This document shows, one piece after another, positions 61,733 to 64,000 of a stretch of 64,000 bases of DNA (the stretch's first letter is position 1; every line of letters starts with the position of its first letter). The notes below the pieces were generated by a model that was given only the letters and a program-made list of their open reading frames with translations, did not search any database and was not told where the DNA came from. Source of the DNA: Streptomyces asoensis (GTDB taxonomy: Bacteria; Actinomycetota; Actinomycetes; Streptomycetales; Streptomycetaceae). The position numbers and the translations under genes were made by a program. Location of the stretch: contig NZ_CP049838.1 in the NCBI RefSeq assembly GCF_013085465.1, positions 7,626,001 through 7,690,000 on the forward strand, written 5' to 3'.

Positions 61733-62674
61733 TCACTCCCCGTGTTCCCTCCCGGCTTCGGCCGGCTTCGCGGGCGGGGCCGGGGGCCAGGGAAGCTCGG
61801 CGAGGAGAGGGACGATCGTCTCCTCCTCGAAGTCGAGGTGGGCGTTCAACTCCCGTGACATGGCGCCGAGTTCCGTACGGAAACGCTCGGGGTCGGCGAT
61901 CGCGACGTCCGCCAGCAGGGCCACCAGTTCGTCCTGGATGCGCGCGACCGTGCGGTGTTCCTCGGTGAGCCGGGCGAAGGTGTCGGCCAGGTCCGGGTGG
62001 TAGCGGGCCATCGTGGGGAACACATGCGCGTCCTCGCTGATGTGGTGGAACCGCAGCGCCTGACAGAACGCCAGGCAGCGCTGCCGGATCTCCAGCCCGA
62101 GGCCCGGAGCGGGCGGCTCGCCGGGCCCCTCGTGGGCCGCGCGGGCGGCGAGATGGGCATCGGCCTGCGCCGCCACCTGACGCACCTGACCGCGCAGCCA
62201 GGTGTGCACCTCCATGATCTTGTCGGCGAGGGTGCGGACCTCGCGGGGGCCGTCCCAGCCGTCGGGCTCGGCGGGCTCCAGCACGACGACCGGCAGGGGA
62301 CGGGCGGTGCGGGCCTGGTAGTCGCCGTATCCGGGAGCGGTCCGCACGGCGTGCTCGAAGAGTTCCTCGCGCCGGTCCCCCTCGGCGGGGACCGCGAGCG
62401 CCTGGAAGGACTCGGTGCCGAGCTCCACCCGGACCACGGGGTGGGCGAGCAGGTTGCGGTACCAGTCGGGGTGGTTCGGGGCACCCAGGTTGGATCCGAC
62501 GACCAGGAGCGAGTCGCCGTGGCGGACGTAGCCGAGCGGAGTGGTCCGCTCGGTCCCCGACTCGGCGCCGGTGGTCGTCAGCAGGAGCAGGTTCCCCCCT
62601 TCGAAGGGGCCGCCGACCTTCCCGCCGTTGGCGCGGAACTGCTCGATGACGGATTCATTGAACGACGTGGGCAT
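61733..62674 (-). CDS. deazaflavin (F420)-dependent nitroreductase-hemerythrin fusion
   Basis: A 313-residue two-domain protein. Residues 1-140 form a DDN/FDOR split-barrel of the nitroreductase/quinone-reductase family (GGPFEGGNLLLLTTTGAESGTERTTPLGYVRHGDSLLVVGSNLGAPNHPDWYRNLLAHPVVRVELG). Residues about 150-300 form a hemerythrin HHE domain with metal ligands in IMEVHTWLR, FHHISEDAHVFPTM, LTEEHRTVARI and LNAHLDFEEETIVPLL. The fusion couples an F420H2 oxidoreductase to an O2/NO-binding di-iron site, suggesting a redox-stress role (inference). No signal peptide. The ATG at 62674 begins MPTSFNESVIEQF. Confidence 0.9.
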   Translation of the reverse strand: MPTSFNESVIEQFRANGGKVGGPFEGGNLLLLTTTGAESGTERTTPLGYVRHGDSLLVVGSNLGAPNHPDWYRNLLAHPVVRVELGTESFQALAVPAEGDRREELFEHAVRTAPGYGDYQARTARPLPVVVLEPAEPDGWDGPREVRTLADKIMEVHTWLRGQVRQVAAQADAHLAARAAHEGPGEPPAPGLGLEIRQRCLAFCQALRFHHISEDAHVFPTMARYHPDLADTFARLTEEHRTVARIQDELVALLADVAIADPERFRTELGAMSRELNAHLDFEEETIVPLLAELPWPPAPPAKPAEAGREHGE

Positions 62675-63052
62675 ACGGGTGGGTCTCTCCGGAAGTCACG
62701 GTGCGCGTGCACACGGCACTCGGCGCGTGGCACGCAGCACAGGGCACAGAAGGTGCCGGGAAAGGTGAGGGAAAAGCGCACGGAAAAGCGCGGAAAAAGC
62801 GCAGAAAAGAGACGCATGGAGGGAGCGCGAAGCCGACGTGCGTCAGCGCTGTGCCGGCTGGGTCAGCTGCGGGGCGCGGAGTGTGAACTCATGGCGTGTC
62901 CCTGGAAGAAGGGTGTTCGCCCGACCGCCGGCCGGCCCGCTGCTCTTTGACCGGCGTCACGCGACACCGCCTCCATTACATGCACCCGACCGTCACCTGT
63001 CAACGCCGGAGATCAACACCGGTGATCAACGCCGGAGATCACCTCCGCGGCC
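62675..63052. other. intergenic region with degenerate repeats
   Basis: 378 bp between treY and the fusion gene, both on the reverse strand. From about 62755 to 62815 there are GGAAAAGCGC-type degenerate decamers. A 13-bp tandem repeat lies at 63001-63039 just behind treY. Frames crossing the region are not gene-like. Confidence 0.5.
63001..63039. repeat. 13-bp tandem repeat, three units
   Basis: CAACGCCGGAGAT, CAACACCGGTGAT, CAACGCCGGAGAT in tandem, ending 13 bp before the treY stop codon. The middle unit contains a CACCGGTG palindrome, so it might also act as a weak terminator for treY. Confidence 0.85.
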
Positions 63053-64000
63053 TCACTCCGCCCGCTCCAGCAGCGCCACCGGCAGCTGCTCGAACAGTTC
63101 CGCCACGCGCGCGTGGCCCGTGAACTCCCGCTCGGGAGCCAGCAGGTCGACCCACGTCCCCGGAGGCAGCGCCAGCCGGGTCTCGCGCCAGCCGCCCGCC
63201 TCCGCCAGCCGCAGGGACAGCCGCGTCACGGCCGTCACCACCCGGCCGGAGCGGGCGAACGCCAGGCAGTGGGCCGCGGCCGCTCCCTCGGCGGGCAACG
63301 GCTCGTACCCGGCGGAGTCCCCGAAGACCTCCGGCCGCCGTCGGCGCAGCCGCAGCGCGGCCGCGGTCACCGTGCCCTTGGCGCCGGGATCCTCCGGCGG
63401 GAACCGCACCGGGCGCCGGTTGTCCGGGTCCACCAGGGCCCGGTACTCGCTCTCCGTGCCCTGGTAGACGTCCGGCACCCCGGGCATCGTCAGATGCACC
63501 AGCGCCGTACCGAGCACGTTCGCACGGATGTACGGCTCGAGCGTGCCGCGCAGCGCGGCCACCCGCTCACCCGGCACCCCGCACGGCCCCGCCGCCACGA
63601 ACGCGGCCACCGCCTCCTCGTACGCCGGCTCCTGCTCCGTCCAGCTGGTGTACAGCCCCGCCTCGCGCGCGTGCTTGAGCAGCGCCTCCTGGACGCGCTC
63701 CGGGGCAGCCGGGCCGAGTCCGAAGACCGTCTGCCAGGCCGCCCACGCCAGCTGCCCGTCCGGTGCGCCCTCCTCCGCGCGGGTGACCTCCTCCAGGAGG
63801 TCCGCCCAGCGCCGCGGGCACTCGGTGAGCACGGCGAGCGCGGCGCGCACGTCGGCGCTGCGCTTGGTGTCGTGCGTCGACACGACCGTCCCGGTGGCCG
63901 GCCAGTCGCGCTGCACGCGCGCGCAGTAGGCGTGGAAGTCGGCCGGGGACACCCCCGGGGCGCCCGGGTCGCCGCCCACCTCGTTCGCCGCCGACAGCGG
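63053..64000 (-). CDS. treY: maltooligosyltrehalose synthase, C-terminal part
   Basis: The reverse strand from 64000 to the stop at 63053 encodes about 315 residues of TreY, which isomerises the reducing-end bond of maltooligosaccharides to a trehalose unit. Visible parts are TGTVVSTHDTKRSADVRAALAVL, LTMPGVPDVYQGTESEYRALVDPDNRRPVRFP and a C-terminal beta domain ending LFEQLPVALLERAE. The N-terminal barrel, including the catalytic Asp and Glu, lies beyond the right edge. treZ, the next enzyme of the pathway, is 5.9 kb downstream on the same strand. Confidence 0.95.
   Translation of the reverse strand, partial: PLSAANEVGGDPGAPGVSPADFHAYCARVQRDWPATGTVVSTHDTKRSADVRAALAVLTECPRRWADLLEEVTRAEEGAPDGQLAWAAWQTVFGLGPAAPERVQEALLKHAREAGLYTSWTEQEPAYEEAVAAFVAAGPCGVPGERVAALRGTLEPYIRANVLGTALVHLTMPGVPDVYQGTESEYRALVDPDNRRPVRFPPEDPGAKGTVTAAALRLRRRRPEVFGDSAGYEPLPAEGAAAAHCLAFARSGRVVTAVTRLSLRLAEAGGWRETRLALPPGTWVDLLAPEREFTGHARVAELFEQLPVALLERAE

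Noticed and set aside
55411..64000. treY and treZ as one operon
   Set aside because: They lie on the same strand but are separated by 5.9 kb containing forward-strand genes and a terminator hairpin.

Overview
The window is chromosomal DNA of a Streptomyces (or very close relative). The evidence is a very high G+C content with strong third-position bias, frequent GTG and TTG starts, stop/start overlaps of the GTGA and ATGA type, two conservons, a two-domain geosmin synthase beside a CprB-type butyrolactone-receptor homologue, TreY/TreZ, AA10 LPMO and SSI-type secreted proteins, and rare TTA (bldA-dependent) codons. I saw no tRNA, rRNA, CRISPR array, prophage or transposase. The two terminal genes are cut by the window edges: a SulP transporter on the left and treY on the right.

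Layout. 1-7 kb: a carbonic anhydrase/SulP bicarbonate-uptake pair, a small secreted protein, zapE, a RibD-C-type reductase, a small conserved protein, murC and msrB. 7-14 kb: a YbhN-like membrane protein, then a two-component system divergent from a flavin electron-transfer operon (ferric-reductase-like flavocytochrome, FMN-binding lipoprotein-like protein with two near-identical flavinylation domains, ApbE flavin transferase, and a 41-residue membrane ORF). 14-17 kb: a GT2/GT39 polyprenyl-phosphate glycosyltransferase pair. 17.5-29 kb: an OpuC-type quaternary-amine ABC transporter whose ATPase and permeases are separated from a matching binding protein by a frameshifted ridA and the first conservon (cvnA-B-C-D). 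The binding protein is followed after 24 bp by a HAL/PAL-family lyase that lacks the Ala-Ser-Gly needed to make the MIO cofactor.

29-45 kb: GH43-CBM42 arabinanase, ankyrin protein, a second conservon preceded in the same operon by a sugar-type binding lipoprotein, a SAV2177/DUF574-family methyltransferase, a Spo0M homologue, a DUF6230/DUF6114 pair, a secreted protein behind a 15-C tract, a membrane-anchored LPMO and a secreted S8 protease. 45-50 kb: cprB - ARMT1-like - geosmin synthase, the block I recall from S. coelicolor. 50-64 kb: glutamine-amidotransferase-like protein, LysR regulator, PDZ protein, LysE exporter, M24 peptidase, a degenerate APH-fold protein, treZ, DUF1707-FHA protein, two paralogous M14 carboxypeptidases around an SSI-type protease inhibitor, a deazaflavin reductase-hemerythrin fusion, and treY.

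Two themes cut across the genes. First, short tandem arrays (6-, 7-, 8-, 13-, 17-, 21- and 36-bp units) sit just behind stop codons or expand low-complexity protein linkers. Second, a roughly 40-bp palindromic element beginning GGGGGCACCTCCC and ending GGGGGAGG occurs twice: once breaking ridA and once in frame in the geosmin synthase linker. The most interesting functional proposal is that the MIO-less lyase and the adjacent quaternary-amine binding protein form an uptake/breakdown pair for a betaine such as ergothioneine.
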